Assembly: GCA_019454045.1 (NCBI GenBank) | Contig: SKCR01017978.1 | Location: 124,001-188,000, forward strand | Direction: 5' to 3' | Length of the DNA: 64,000 bases | From: Zanthoxylum bungeanum | Taxonomy: Eukaryota > Streptophyta > Magnoliopsida > Sapindales > Rutaceae | Shown: piece after piece, positions 10,853 through 21,616 of the stretch | Layout of the letters: every line of letters starts with the position of its first letter | Numbering within the stretch: position 1 is the stretch's first letter | The notes under the pieces: generated by a model | What the model saw: the letters and a program-made list of their open reading frames with translations, nothing else | Told to the model about the DNA's origin: nothing | The model's database searches: none | Translations under genes and position numbers: made by a program

Positions 10853-11494
10853 TGACATGATCCAGGCCGACAACAAACCAAATGACGCATTACAAATACC
10901 ATAATTGCCAATTACAAGGCAGAGGACCAAAAGACTCAGAGAAGCAATGGCGGGATTAGTTCAGAGTTTTATGGCCGACTGCAACAAACAAATAGAGATG
11001 CATGTGGGCTTCGATGGAAAGGGCCCAAAACCATTTCACTTGGCCCAAATCAGTTTAGAATAAAGCTTCCTAAGCATTTGAAGACTTAAAGACTTGATAT
11101 TTGTGTAATTTCGTTTTTAGGGGCATTGTTGTCTTTATGCCTTTAGGGTTTCTTTTTGTAACACTATTTAAGCTTACTTTCTTCTTCATTTGAGAAAACC
11201 AACGAAATTTATAAAAAAAAACTAAAAAGCTTAAAGCTTTGGCTATGGCTGAATTCTTGTAAGGGAGGGATTCCCCTTTTCAAGTTTGAATCGACTTATC
11301 TAAGTTTTGGCAAACTTAGTGGCGTCTCCATTGCTAGCAAAACACTACAAGGATTCATCTTAAAGGTTCTCAAGGGCAAGTTCTTTGTGGCCTTGGAAGG
11401 GTTTTGTTTCTACAAAATCATATTTGCGATTCTTGGGGTTCTGTCCGTTGCTTAGGGTTTGCTTGGATTTCAAATCCAAGTGGAATTCTTGTCA
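10853..11494 (+). repeat. A2 5' LTR
   Basis: 642 bp. The leading part is the polyprotein tail coding sequence seen again in the 3' LTR. Next are an AT-rich stretch with CTATTTAAG near 11165, a likely weak TATA region, and GGGAGGGATTCCCC. It ends GAATTCTTGTCA. Related copies here: 3' LTR 16642-17294, the A1 5' LTR, and a solo LTR at 22834-25453. Confidence 0.92.
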
Positions 11495-11496
11495 TT

Positions 11497-11509
11497 TGGT
11501 ATCTAGAGC
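11497..11509 (+). other. A2 primer binding site (tRNA-Met type)
   Basis: TGGTATCTAGAGC begins two bases after the LTR end. It matches the usual initiator-tRNA-Met site TGGTATCAGAGC apart from an inserted T; the A1 copy has TGGTATCATGAGC. Confidence 0.7.
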
Positions 11510-12843
11510 TCAGGGTTCCAAGGTCTGATTTTTCTATCTTTCCTTTTGTTGATTCTGTTTTTATTTTGTTCTTTGTTATTTTCGTTTCAGTTCTTGTTGG
11601 ATCTTGTTTCTGTTTTTTGTTTTGTTCATATTCTGGATCTGGTTTTGTTGTTCTGCATATCCGTTCATCTTTTATCATTTTCCAGTTCTGAATTTTTTTT
11701 TGTTCTGTTCTTCCTGTCAGTTCATCCTAGTTGCATATCAGTTCATCTTTATCACTTTTTCCAGTTCTGGGCTTCTGTTCTGTTCTGTTCTTCCTATCAG
11801 TTCGTCATAGTCATCCTGTTCTTTAGCATATGTTTAAGAAATAAGCATGTTCTTGGCGGCTGTGTATTTTTTTTCTAAACCCTAGTGAAGTGTGAAATCA
11901 GACCCTGAAAAACTAAGTGAAGTCTGAAATCAGACCCTGAAATCTTAGCTTCTGAAATCAGACCTAAAACGTAACCTTTGAAATCTGCCTCTGAAATCAG
12001 ACTTTGAGTTCAGACCTTGAAACTTAACCATTGAATCAGACTCTGAGATCAGACCCTGAAACTTAGCCTCTGAAATCAGATCCTGACCAGTAACCTCTGA
12101 AAATTAGCCTCTGAATACAGACCCTGGATTCAGACCATCATCAGACTATGAAATCAGGCTTTGAAAACCAGCCTCTGAAATCAGAACCTAAATCAACCTC
12201 TGAAATCAGAACCACATTTAGCATCTGACGTTATCAAAAAAAAAAAAAGAGGAAAGAAAAGAAAAAGGGGACTTGAGTGATAATGATCACTTGAGCAAAA
12301 AAAAAAAAAGAGTAAAAAAGTGAAAATTTTTGGTTGAATCTAGTTTGTTCCATATTATCATTTAGGTGCCCGTGGAGGGTATTCCATCAAAATTTTTATA
12401 GAGGTGCCAAATTTTCTCCCGAAATTGCATACGACCGTGAATTTGCATACTTATTTTTTTTCCATTGTGCTAATTGTTTACTCCTTATTTCTAATTACTC
12501 TAGCTTAAGTATTATTGATTGAGTCTCCGTCATTACTATTCCTCTTCGCGTTTTGTTTTCCGCCTGCCCTATATATATATATATTGTTGGGTCCGTTGTG
12601 TTCATGCTAGCTTGAGGACTACATTTGGTTTGTATTCTTGGATTGAGTGTGGTTCATATTTGAATTGAGGACGAACTCAAGAGTGGTAAAAGGCAGTGAT
12701 TGTGAGCAGAGTATCCGGTAAAAGCCAATAGAGTGCAAACATGAGTGGAGTGATATCATTCGAGTGTAAACACGTGAGATTGTGAGGATTTAGATATTTG
12801 CTTTACTTTCTTGTTATTTCTAATCTGTTTGTTTAGTGTTGAG
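11510..12843 (+). repeat. A2 untranslated leader with degenerate tandem repeats
   Basis: About 1.3 kb without a credible gene. 11540-11820 is T-rich with repeated TTCTGTTCTTCCT and CAGTTCATC blocks. 11884-12235 is a run of about 15-20 imperfect copies of a roughly 20-bp unit close to CTGAAATCAGACCCTGAAA. Two A-rich patches follow (12236-12320). 12640-12843 is conserved with the A1 leader and leads to the gag ATG at 12844. Confidence 0.75.
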
Positions 12844-14126
12844 ATGACAGGTCTAACTACTGATGAAAAGCTTGAGGCTTTGGATAGGAAATTTACAGAC
12901 ATGATGGAGAACATGAATACTGCTTTAGAGAGATTGTCCAAGAGTGTAGAGAGTATTCAAACTGGTAGCGGTCCCAGAGTACCACCACCTCACAATGTGC
13001 CACCTCGCCGTGTACCACCACAGTATGTACCACCAGATGAAGAGGAAGCTGAAAATGAGTTTGATGATTCTTATGGTTTTGATGATGTGGAGGAGAGATT
13101 TCAGCCTGGGCATGATAGGAGGCCTAATAGGAGGTTTGATAGGAGGAATGATAGGAGGGATAGACGGTTTGATGATAGAGGTGCATTTGATGCCAGAAGA
13201 GGGGATTATGATCGGAGAGGATATGGTAGGCGAGGAGATGTAGATGGTGATCTAGGTAGCATCAAGATCAAGATACCAACATTCCAAGGCAAGAATGATC
13301 CTGAAGCTTATTTAGAATGGGAAAAGAAAATAGAATTGATTTTCAACTGTCATCACTACTCAGACGAGAAGAAGATCAGTCTAGCAGCAATTGAGTTTAC
13401 CGATTATGCTATGATTTGGTGGGATCAGCTTGTCTCTACTCGGGGGAGAAACTATGAGAGATCGGTTCAGACATGGGCAGAACTTAGGGGTCTCATGAGA
13501 AAGAGATTTATACCCAGCCATACTATAGGGAGTTGTATCAGAAACTACAACATCTGTATCAGGGGACCAAAAGTGTTGAGGACTATTACACAGAGATGGA
13601 AGTTTCCATGATCAGGGCAAATGTAGTTGGGGATGCAGAAGCTACTATGGCACGATTTCTAGGGGGCTTGAATAGAGAGATTGCAAACATGGTAGAGTTG
13701 CATCATTATGATGATTTAGAGGATATGCTTCACATGGCTATCAAGATAGAAAGGCAACTCAAGAAAAACTCAACATTCAGATTTGGTACTCAGGCTACTT
13801 CTGCATGGAAAGGGAAACGGGTTCCGAATGAGAAGCGAGATGGAGGCTTTGACAAGCCTAGAGGCGAATTCAGTGGAGGCTTTAATAAGCCTAGGGCCGA
13901 ACCTAGTGCCAAGGGTAAAGAGGCTGCAAAACCGAGCAAAACTAGACCAAAACCTGAGGGTGCAGCTGCTAGAACTAAAGATGTCAAGTGTTTCAAGTGT
14001 TTGGGCATGGGACACTATGCTTCACAATGTCCCAATAGGCGAACCTTAGTGATTGATAAAAGAGTGGAGAGGTGTACTCTACCGATAGTGAGGTTGATGA
14101 GGAGATGCCAGAGTTGGAGCAGTCAT
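12844..14126 (+). pseudogene. gag: A2 gag (frameshifted)
   Basis: The start is the ATG at 12844 (MTGLTTDEKLEALDRKF), matching the A1 start context; an upstream in-frame ATG at 12811 lies in the leader. The first frame (to about 13530) has an N-terminal coiled-coil-like part, a Pro-rich then Arg/Asp-rich RRNDRRDRRFDD region, and the retrotransposon gag core with YLEWEKKIELIFNCH and AMIWWDQL. A frameshift near 13530 moves reading to the frame opening at 13533. That frame carries the rest of the core and a zinc knuckle CFKCLGMGHYASQC (about 13987-14028). The product would be the capsid/nucleocapsid of the cytoplasmic virus-like particle. The frame then runs into the deletion that removed protease. 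Confidence 0.9.
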
Positions 14127-15266
14127 TCCTAACAGACCAGCTTATAGGAGCAATCCCGAGGAGATAAAGGAGCTACAAAGGCAAGTACGGGAATTGATGG
14201 ATAAGGGGTATGTAAGGGAAAACATGAGCCCTTGTGCAGTACCAGTACTTCTAGTTCCTAAGAAAGATGGGACGTGGCGTATGTGCGTTGATTGTCGAGC
14301 TATCAACAATATTACGGTAAAGTATCGTCACCCTATTCCTAGACTAGATGACATGTTGGATGAATTGCATGGTTCCAAAATTTTTAGTAAGATTGACTTA
14401 AAGAGTGGATACCATCAAATTCGCATGAGAGAGGGAGATGAGTGGAAAACTGTATTTAAGACTAAATATGGCTTGTATGAATGGTTAGTTATGCCATTTG
14501 GTCTCTCAAACGCACCTAGCACATTTATGAGATTGATGAATCATGTTATGCGTGCATTTTTAGGTAAGTTTGTTGTGGTTTTATTTTGATGACATCTTAG
14601 TTTACAGTAAAACAGTAGATGAGCATGTGATGCATTTGAAGCAGGTACTTGATGTTTTACGAAAAGAACAATTGTATGCTAACTCTGACAAATGCACATT
14701 TTGCATGGATAGAATTGTTTTTTCTTGGCTTTGTTGTGAGTGCAGATGGCATCGAGGTAGATGTGGAGAAGGTAAAGGCAATTCAGGAATGGCCTACACC
14801 AACTACAGTGACAGAAGTCCGAAGCTTTCATGGGTTATCGAGCTTCTATAGGAGATTTGTCAAGGACTTCAGTAGCATTGCCGCGCCATTGACTGAGGTA
14901 GTAAAGAAAACAGTTGGTTTTCAATGGGGCGAGGCGCAAGAGCGAGCATTCCATGACCTTAAAGCGAAGTTATGCAGTGCACCCATTTTAGCACTACCCA
15001 ACTTCGAGAAGACATTTGAGATTGAGTGTGACGCATCAGGGTTAGGTATTGGAGCAGTTCTCATGCAAGAAAAGCGGCCAATAGCCTATTTTAGTGAGAA
15101 GCTGAATGGAGCAGCTTTGAGGTACCCCACGTATGACAAAGAGTTATATGCGCTTGTGAGAGCACTTGAGACATGGCAGCACTACATGTGGCCTAAAGAG
15201 TTTGTGATCCACACCGACCATGAATCATTAAAACACTTGAAGGGTCAAGGTAAGCTGAATAAGTGA
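14127..15266 (+). pseudogene. pol: A2 pol: reverse transcriptase and RNase H (two frameshifts)
   Basis: RT coding begins at about 14128 with a [16 protein letters not shown] segment directly after an acidic gag/protease spacer ([10 protein letters not shown]), so the whole protease is missing. RT motifs follow: [52 protein letters not shown] and the catalytic [10 protein letters not shown] box. The frame breaks once in the poly-T just before YFDD (about 14580) and again in a T-run near 14718. RNase H follows with [27 protein letters not shown] and [10 protein letters not shown], ending at TGA 15264-15266, where related proteins continue with an Arg (a likely CGA-to-TGA change). The product would convert element RNA to DNA. 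Confidence 0.9.
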
Positions 15267-16349
15267 CACGCAAAATGGATGGAATTCATTGAGTCATTTC
15301 CATATGTTATACGCTACAAGCAAGGTAAAGAAAACATAGTGGCTGATGCATTATCTCGCAGGTATGTTTTACTTACTTCAATGCATGCACGGATATTGGG
15401 ATTTGATTTGATTAAGGAATTATATGAGTGTGATTCTGATTTTGGTGAGATTTTTGCTACTTGTGCAAAGTCATCTTTTGGAAAGTTTTACATTCATGAC
15501 GGATTCTTATTTAAAGCGAACAGGTTGTGTGTTCCTCCTTGTAGTATGCGTGAGTTGCTTGTGAAGGAAGCGCATGGGGGAGGTTTGATGGGGCATTTTG
15601 GGATTACTAAGACTTTAGCTATTTTACATGAGCACTTTTATTGGCCTAAAATGAAACGTGATGTTGAGCGTATTTGTGATAAGTGTCTAACATGTAAGCA
15701 TGCTAAATCTAAATTAATGCCACATGGTTTGTATACTCTTTTGCCTGTACCTGGTGAACCCTGGGTTGATATATCGATGGATTTTGTGTTAGGTTTGCCT
15801 AGGACAAGGAGGGGTAGAGATTCAATCTTTGTTGTAGTTGATAGGTTTAGTAAAATGGCTCATTTCATTGCATGTCATAAAACCGATGATGCTACAAACA
15901 TTGCAGATTTATTTTTCAGAGACATAGTGCGACTCCATGGTATACCTATAAGTATTGTATCTGATAGAGATTTTAAGTTCCTTAGCCATTTTTGGAAGGT
16001 GTTGTGGGCTAAACTAGGCACCAAACTATTGTATTCTACCACATGTCATCCACAGACTGATGGACAAACAGAGGTAGTTAATAGGACTTTATCTCAATTA
16101 TTGCGCACTATAGTTGGCAAGAATTTGAAGAGTTGGGAAGATTGTTTGCCATTTATTGAGTTTGCATATAATCGTAGCATTCATTCTTCTACATCATTTT
16201 CACCTTTTGAAATTGTTTATGGTTTTCAGCCACTCACTCCATTGGATTTGTTACCTTTGCCTGTTGATGAGCATGTGGGGCTAGATGGAAAAAGGAAAGC
16301 CGATTTGGTGAAGCACATACATGAGAAAGCAAGAGAGCAAATACAATGA
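15267..16349 (+). pseudogene. pol: A2 pol: integrase core
   Basis: Reading resumes in the same frame after the stop (ATG at 15279). RNase H ends with [14 protein letters not shown]. Integrase then shows the zinc-binding HHCC module ([10 protein letters not shown]...HFYWPK...CDKCLTC) and the catalytic D,D-35-E core: first Asp in [13 protein letters not shown], second in [10 protein letters not shown], Glu in [13 protein letters not shown]. The frame ends at TGA 16347-16349 after KAREQIQ, by a frameshift into the C-terminal domain. The enzyme would join element cDNA to chromosomal DNA with a 5-bp stagger, matching the observed CGCCA duplication. Confidence 0.92.
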
Positions 16350-16852
16350 AAGAATTAGCAATATGCTTCTCATGCTAATAAGGGAAGAAAGCGTGTGGTA
16401 TTTCAGCCTGGAGATTGGGTTTGGGTACACATGCGCAAGGAGAGATTTCCTGAACAACGTAAATCTAAGCTACAACCGAGAGGGGATGGTCCATTTAAGT
16501 TTTGGAACGGATTAATGACAATGCATACAAGCTGGATTTACAAGGTAAGTATAATGTGTCTGCTACATTTAATGTTTCTGACTTAACTCCTTTTGATGCA
16601 GGTACAGATTCGAGGTCAAATCCTTTTCAAGAGGGAGAGGATGACATGATCCAGGCCGACAACAAACCAAAGGACGTATTACAAGTACCAGAATGGCCAA
16701 TTACGAGGCAGAGGACCAAAAGACTCACAGAAGCAATGGCGGGATTAGTTCAGAGTTTTATGGCCGACTGCAACAAACAAATAGAGATGCATGTGGGCTT
16801 CGATGGAAAGGGCCCAAAACCATTTCACTTGACCCAAATTAGTTTAGAATAA
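16350..16852 (+). pseudogene. pol: A2 integrase C-terminus running into the 3' LTR
   Basis: Two overlapping frames carry the integrase C-terminal domain: VFQPGDWVWVHMRKERFP at 16395-16460, then INDNAYKLDLQGKYNVSATF and NVSDLTPFD at 16505-16600. The frame continues through NPFQEGEDDMIQ across the PPT and about 210 bp into the 3' LTR, ending LTQISLE at 16852. The LTR-encoded tail includes PITRQRTKRLTEAMAGLVQSF. No canonical chromodomain is seen, which fits CRM-type elements whose targeting motif lies at this end. A1 keeps a variant of the same tail. Confidence 0.8.
16631..16641 (+). other. A2 polypurine tract
   Basis: GAGGGAGAGGA directly precedes the 3' LTR start TGACATGATCC at 16642. It is translated as part of the pol tail, so coding and priming functions overlap. 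Confidence 0.8.
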
Positions 16853-17294
16853 AGCTTCCTAAGCATTTGAAGACTTAAAGACTTGATATTTGTGTAATTT
16901 CATTTTTAGGGGCATTGTTGTCTTTATGCCTTTAGGGTTTCTTTTTGTAACACTATTTAATCTTACTTTCTTCTTCATTTGAGAAAACCAACGAAATTTA
17001 TAAAAAAACTAAAAAGCTTAAAGCTTTGGCTATGGCCGAATTCTTGTAAGGGAGGGATTCCCCTTTTCAAGTTTGAATCGACTTATCTAAGTTTTGGCAA
17101 ACTTAGTGGCGTCTCCATTGCTAGCAAAACACTACAAGGATTCATCTTAAAGGTTCTCAAGGGCAAGTTCTTTGTGGGTCTTCTTTGTGGCATTGGAAGG
17201 GTTTTGTTTCTACAAAATCATATTCGCGGTTCTTGGGGTTCTGTCCGTTGCTTGGGGTTTGCTTGGATTTCGAATCCAAGTGGGTTTCTTGTCA
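16642..17294 (+). repeat. A2 3' LTR
   Basis: 653 bp, ends TGACA...TGTCA, close to the 5' LTR with a duplicated CTTTGTGG block (GTTCTTTGTGGGTCTTCTTTGTGG) that the 5' copy lacks. Followed by the CGCCA duplication and then A1 LTR sequence. Confidence 0.92.
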
Positions 17295-17926
17295 CGCCAC
17301 TAAGTTTCCAAGCTTAGATAAGTCAATTTGAACTTGAAAAGGGGAATCCCTCCATCAACAAGGTTTCGGCCATAACCATGGAAAGCTCAACCTTTTCTCT
17401 CTTTCAAATTTTGTATATTACGTTCATTCTCCAAAATACAAAGAAGAGTCATATAATAAGGGTTACAAGAGAGTAAAAAGACTAAAATGACCCTAGAGCT
17501 AAAATTACCAAAATCCCTAAGTCAAGCACCTCAACCACGACCATTAAGGTCCTTTTGCACCTAAATAAACTTAAAACAAAGATTAGAAGCTAATCTCACT
17601 TAAACTAATTGAGGTGCTTACATGCTATAGTAAATTGACGTGCTTCTGGCTAAGTAGAGATCTAAACATAATTAAGCCTAATGGCATAGTCAACCATGCT
17701 AATTACATCATAAATAAAGTCAACTTATCGAGCACAAATGACAAAAATGCCCCCATTTGGCCGAATTCAACATAGTCCCAAAATAGGTCAAATCGAGTCA
17801 AAAGGGTGCTGGTGCTGAAGCTGCTCTGCTATGCTTCAGTCTGAGCTGATCTGGGTCAAATGAAATAGCTTGGGGACCTCTCTGGTTATGCCCATATGTG
17901 TCTCTGGTGTGGTTGGACTCATGTCA

Positions 17927-18775
17927 AGAGCCAATTTAAGCATGATTTGAATTCTAGGGCATGTGTAGGACATTTGACTCAAACAGAATTAATCTGGGAT
18001 TAATTATGAGAGAGAAAATTAATCTGGGATTAATTACGGTAAGAAGAGAGAACGCGATTAATTTGGAATTAATCGATTAAATAAATTTAATAGTTAAATT
18101 GAATTTTTCTATTTAATTTATTTATTTGGGCTAAAATAATATATTGGATATATTAATTGAAATTAGATTTCAATTCGGAATTAAAATTGGATTTTAATTC
18201 AAGTGAACGAATTAATTTGGAATTAATTTGTAAGCGACTTTCGTAATAATTTTGCTAGGCATTATTATTTAATTAAATTGGATTTAATTACACCGCGACG
18301 AAAAATTCGTTTAATACGAACCCGGGCCCAAAGTGTGTTGTGTAAGCCAACTTGAATTTGGAATTTAATTGGGTGGGACCCACAACTTACATCACATGTC
18401 ACTCATTGATGTGAGTAGTTGGCAAAACTTAAATGTTGCATTTAAGTAATACAACAACCAACTTTTGCATTATGTTTTTGGAAAACAAAAAAAAAATTCA
18501 CACTCTCTTCCCTTGCAAAAACCGTGAGCCTCTCTCCATTGGAAGACAATTTTGTTCTTCAAAATTTGTTCAAGCTAGCACTTAAGGAGTTGAATCAAGG
18601 TGATAGGGAAACTCACCCGAGAGTTTAGAACTCAACAAAAAGGCTTGGAGCTTCTACATCCTTTGAAAGTTTTGAATTTTCTCATCCGTTCAATGTAAGT
18701 TTTTCTGCAACTCTACTTGAATTATTCACACACAAATCTTGTTTAGAGACCTTGGGCATGTGTAGGACACTAACA
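17927..18775 (+). repeat. Family B LTR, truncated copy 1
   Basis: From about 17965 to CACTAACA at 18775 this matches the right part of the B LTR seen at 57418-58320 and, inverted, in the complete solo copy 22949-24915. Shared blocks are TTAATCTGGGATTAATTA, GAACCCGGGCCC and GGTGATAGGGAAACTCACCC. The first 38 bases (17927-17964) end GGGCATGTGTAGGACA, the same words as the B terminus at 18760-18770. This suggests a junction of two B pieces by recombination. No coding sequence. Abuts the C 3' LTR at 18776 without a visible TSD. Confidence 0.75.
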
Positions 18776-20793
18776 GGTGAGTCCAAAAGAACTCAGTGAG
18801 TGGAGCTACAAAACCAGAAAACAATGTTAGAAATACTGTGTCGAAAGCTCATAACAAGTAACTGTTTTTTGGATATATAAATTTGAAAATCGTATCTTTT
18901 TTTCCAAACATATATGAAAAATCATTTCATAAAATCATATGTCTGAAATTCTCTGAGGATCTGTAAAAAAAACTCTAACGCACGGGGGCGTTACGTATCG
19001 TCGTCCCCTCATATGTCTAAACTAGTGGTCTTGGGGCGTTACGTATTGATGTCCCCCAAGCCACTGATCTGGAGCCAGGTGTGCAAATTTATGCCATTGG
19101 GGCGTTACGTATCGTCATCCCCCAATGCATGCCGTTGTCATGTCCCTGAATCTAGGGTCTAGGGGCATTATATATGGCCTTCTTCCTAGCCCTGAAGTCT
19201 AGGATCTAGGGGCGTTATGTATCACCGTCCCCCTGGTCCTACTCTACATGTGCACATGTTGTATGTGTCCGTTAATTCCATATCCATCAATTCCAAGTTA
19301 CCATCTGAGGTGGGTTTTTCCCCATGCCTCCAAAATCATAAATTCATACTTTAAAATCATTCTTATCATCAAAACATCTCATGTCATTTAAAATTAGTGT
19401 TTTAGTAAACTTTTTATAAGCTCATTTAAATTAAAGGAAATATAAATTCCATTATTGCACATAAAAAATTTGAAATAAGTACTCCACTCATAGTGCTACG
19501 GTAAGTCTGGTGTGGTTCCTAGCGTAGGTGATCTCCGAGTGTCTTGATGTCGGTCTAATGTCAAAAAAATCATTGGTTCCCTTGCAATTGATAAGAAAGA
19601 AAATGTAAAGCTTGATTGACATTTTATGCTTGTAACATGACATAATGCATGTACATACTCTTACACAAGACCTTTAGAATGCCCTCAAGCGTCTTAGGAT
19701 GAAAATGAAATGGATAAAACCAATCCAAGAAAATTAGGTCACGTGTCGCGACATTGGCCCATAGGCGTCGCGACGCTCACAAAATTAGCTGAGGTAGTGA
19801 GCATCTGATGGTTCGCGTCGCGAAGCGAAGGGCTGGGCGTCGGGACTCCCACACATGTCGCGACGCTAAATGTTGGCTGTCTTGACTCGCACAAATTCAA
19901 AATCGAGGCAATAAGCTTCCCATGTTTCCGCATCGCAACTTCCGCCTATGAACGTCGCGACGGTCACACGAGAAAAACTGGACAGAGAGCAACCTTTATT
20001 TTACGTTGCGGATCCAGGGGATTAGCATCGCTACGCTAGCTCATTTTTAAGGCCATTACTAATTTTCCATCTTCACTCTCAAATTCTACAACACCACTCA
20101 TGCCATAACAATAAGAAGTATACAAAATATCACCATTATCACCCTCTAACACCATCTCACATTCATTTCATAAACTTTAACTTAGTTCCATAATTAGGGA
20201 TTTCTCAAATTAGGGGTTTCTTACAATCATTATTTTCTTAACACAATAATCATATAATCATCATCAAACTCAAGCTAGCAACATACCACAATCATTAAAT
20301 CATCAAAAATCAATGTATAAATTTGGGTCGAATTTCCTTTACCTCAAACAATGATAATTTTCCACCAAGTAAGTGTTTAAGCCTTCATTTACTTATTCCT
20401 AAACTTCTTTGGTGATGGATTGCTTAGAGTTATCTTGGAAATTTGAGAAAGAGAATGAAAATTCTCCACATTTGTTTTATCTACATCTCTCGGCTAAGGA
20501 AAAAAATATCAAGCAATTTTTTTTTGTTTCTTTCACTCTTCTTAATTTTTGTTTAAGAAATGAAAAGATTTCTCTATAGATTTAAAGATTAGAAATTGGG
20601 CCTATGAATTGGGCTTTTCTTATTTTAATTATTTTTACTTAGGCCTACATATGTAGTAAAATTAATTGGGCTTGAATTAAGGTTGGGCCCACTAAGTCGT
20701 CTATAGAATTTCCGCTAACGCTCGGGGGAATTTTTTTTATCTAAGTCGCCAAATTAATACTCTAGTTGTGTGATGAAATTTCGTCTCGTTATA
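18776..20793 (-). repeat. C 3' LTR (truncated)
   Basis: About 2.0 kb, aligning along its length with 60640-62603, the C 5' LTR. Notable content in plus orientation: five irregular repeats of GGGGCGTTACGTATCGTCGTCCCC type (about 18983-19235) and a cluster of CGTCGCGACG palindromes and variants (19743-19970, perfect GCGTCGCGACGC at 19765-19776). The LTR start on the minus strand is TATAACGAG (mutated from TGTAACG). About 330 bp are missing at the left junction with repeat B. Confidence 0.85.
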
Positions 20794-20796
20794 ATT

Positions 20797-21616
20797 CTCC
20801 CCCCTAAATATGATTTGTCCTCGAATCAACACACCTAAAGGTATGGAGCGTACCATCTTCTGTAAATAGCTGGGGTATTGCTCCCTCATGGCTTCTTTTA
20901 ACTCCCATGTGGAATCTTGTCCCTTATGGTGTTGCCAAACCACCTTGACTGAGGGAACCCATTGAGATCGTAGTTTCTTTATCCCTCTATCCACTATTGC
21001 AACTGGCTGCTCTAAGTAGGACAAATCTTGATGAACATCAACTGTTTAAGGCGTTAACATATGAGATTCATCATGCAAATACTTGCGTAGTGTAGATACG
21101 TGAAACACATATGTATCATATCCATGCTAGGAGGAAGTGCCAGCTCATAAGCTTTCCCTTAAACTCTTCGAAATATCTGGAATGGCCCGATATACCTAGG
21201 GCTGAGCTTACCCCTCTTGTCGAATCTCATGACTCCCTTGAAAGGAGATATTTTCAAGAACACCGAGTCCCCTATTTGAAACTCCAAATCTTTCCTCCGG
21301 TAATCTGCATAACTTTTCAGGTGATTCTAAGGTGTCCTCATCCTTTCTCTTATCAACTTCACTTTCTCCACCAAATCGGGTCCGCAACTTGTGTTCCCCA
21401 GTTTCAAACCATCCCACTGGGGATCTGCACTTCCTGTCATACAAATCCTTGAAATGAGCCATCTGAATGCTTCCCTGATAACTGTTGTTATAGGCAAACT
21501 CTATAAGTGGCAAATGATGGTCTCAACTTCCCTCAAAATCAATCACACAGGCTCGTAACATGTCCTCCAGGGTCTGTATGGTTCGTTCTGACTGACCATC
21601 CGTCTGTGGGTGGAAA
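20797..21616 (-). pseudogene. pol: C integrase C-terminus, chromodomain and PPT
   Basis: Minus strand from 21616: [14 protein letters not shown], holding the catalytic Glu of integrase, then LIEFAYNNSYQGSIQMAHF and CRSPVGWFETGE (ORF 21513-21208, then frameshifted). The final piece (21024-20850) encodes a chromodomain: YLEQPVAIVDRGIKKLRSQ, VKVVWQHHKGQDSTWE, KEAMREQYPSYLQ, with the aromatic and acidic pattern expected of histone-tail-binding chromodomains that guide chromovirus integration. AGGGGGGAG (20806-20798) is the PPT next to the 3' LTR. Copia I cut this reading frame at 21616/41188. Confidence 0.88.

Larger units (their letters stand above)
10853..17294 (+). mobile_element. Element A2: Ty3/gypsy chromovirus (probably CRM-like), protease deleted
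   Basis: LTRs at 10853-11494 and 16642-17294 with ends TGACA...TGTCA, flanked by perfect TSD CGCCA (10848-10852 and 17295-17299). Order is PBS, long leader, gag, RT, RNase H, integrase, PPT, LTR, the standard Ty3 order. The polyprotein frame runs through the PPT into the 3' LTR, as described for CRM-type chromoviruses; the lineage call rests on that and on the integrase tail NVSDLTPFD...NPFQEGEDD. The element is disabled by loss of the protease region, a gag frameshift, two RT-region frameshifts and a stop codon. Confidence 0.92.
1..17926 (-). mobile_element. Element A1: interrupted Ty3/gypsy chromovirus-like element (minus strand), left end outside window
   Basis: A minus-strand LTR retrotransposon is visible as three pieces: 17926-17300 plus 10852-10661 (5' LTR), 10660-8668 (PBS, leader, ORF start) and 795-1 (rest of the ORF). 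The pieces rejoin once D (796-8667) and A2 (10853-17294) are removed with one copy of each target duplication. The reading frame continues across the D insertion point without a shift. The 5' LTR is a diverged relative of the A2 LTR, with the same TGACA...TGTCA ends. The element is non-autonomous: no protease, RT or RNase H is seen in the window, and its ORF ends in a scrambled pol tail. The 3' LTR lies left of position 1, so its TSD cannot be checked. Confidence 0.8.
10661..17926 (-). repeat. A1 5' LTR, split by A2
   Basis: The LTR runs on the minus strand from TGACATGAG (ends at 17926) to TTCTTGTCA (10661), interrupted by A2 and one CGCCA duplication. Net length is about 820 bp, longer and more diverged than the A2 LTR (642-653 bp) but with the same blocks: GGGAATCCC, the purine stretch before the poly-T, and the sequence around the AGCAATGGAGACGCCA insertion point. 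A2 therefore inserted into an LTR of its own family. Confidence 0.75.

Noticed and set aside
12811..12843. Upstream ATG at 12811 as the A2 gag start
   Set aside because: The following residues are leader sequence with no conservation; the ATG at 12844 matches the A1 start context.
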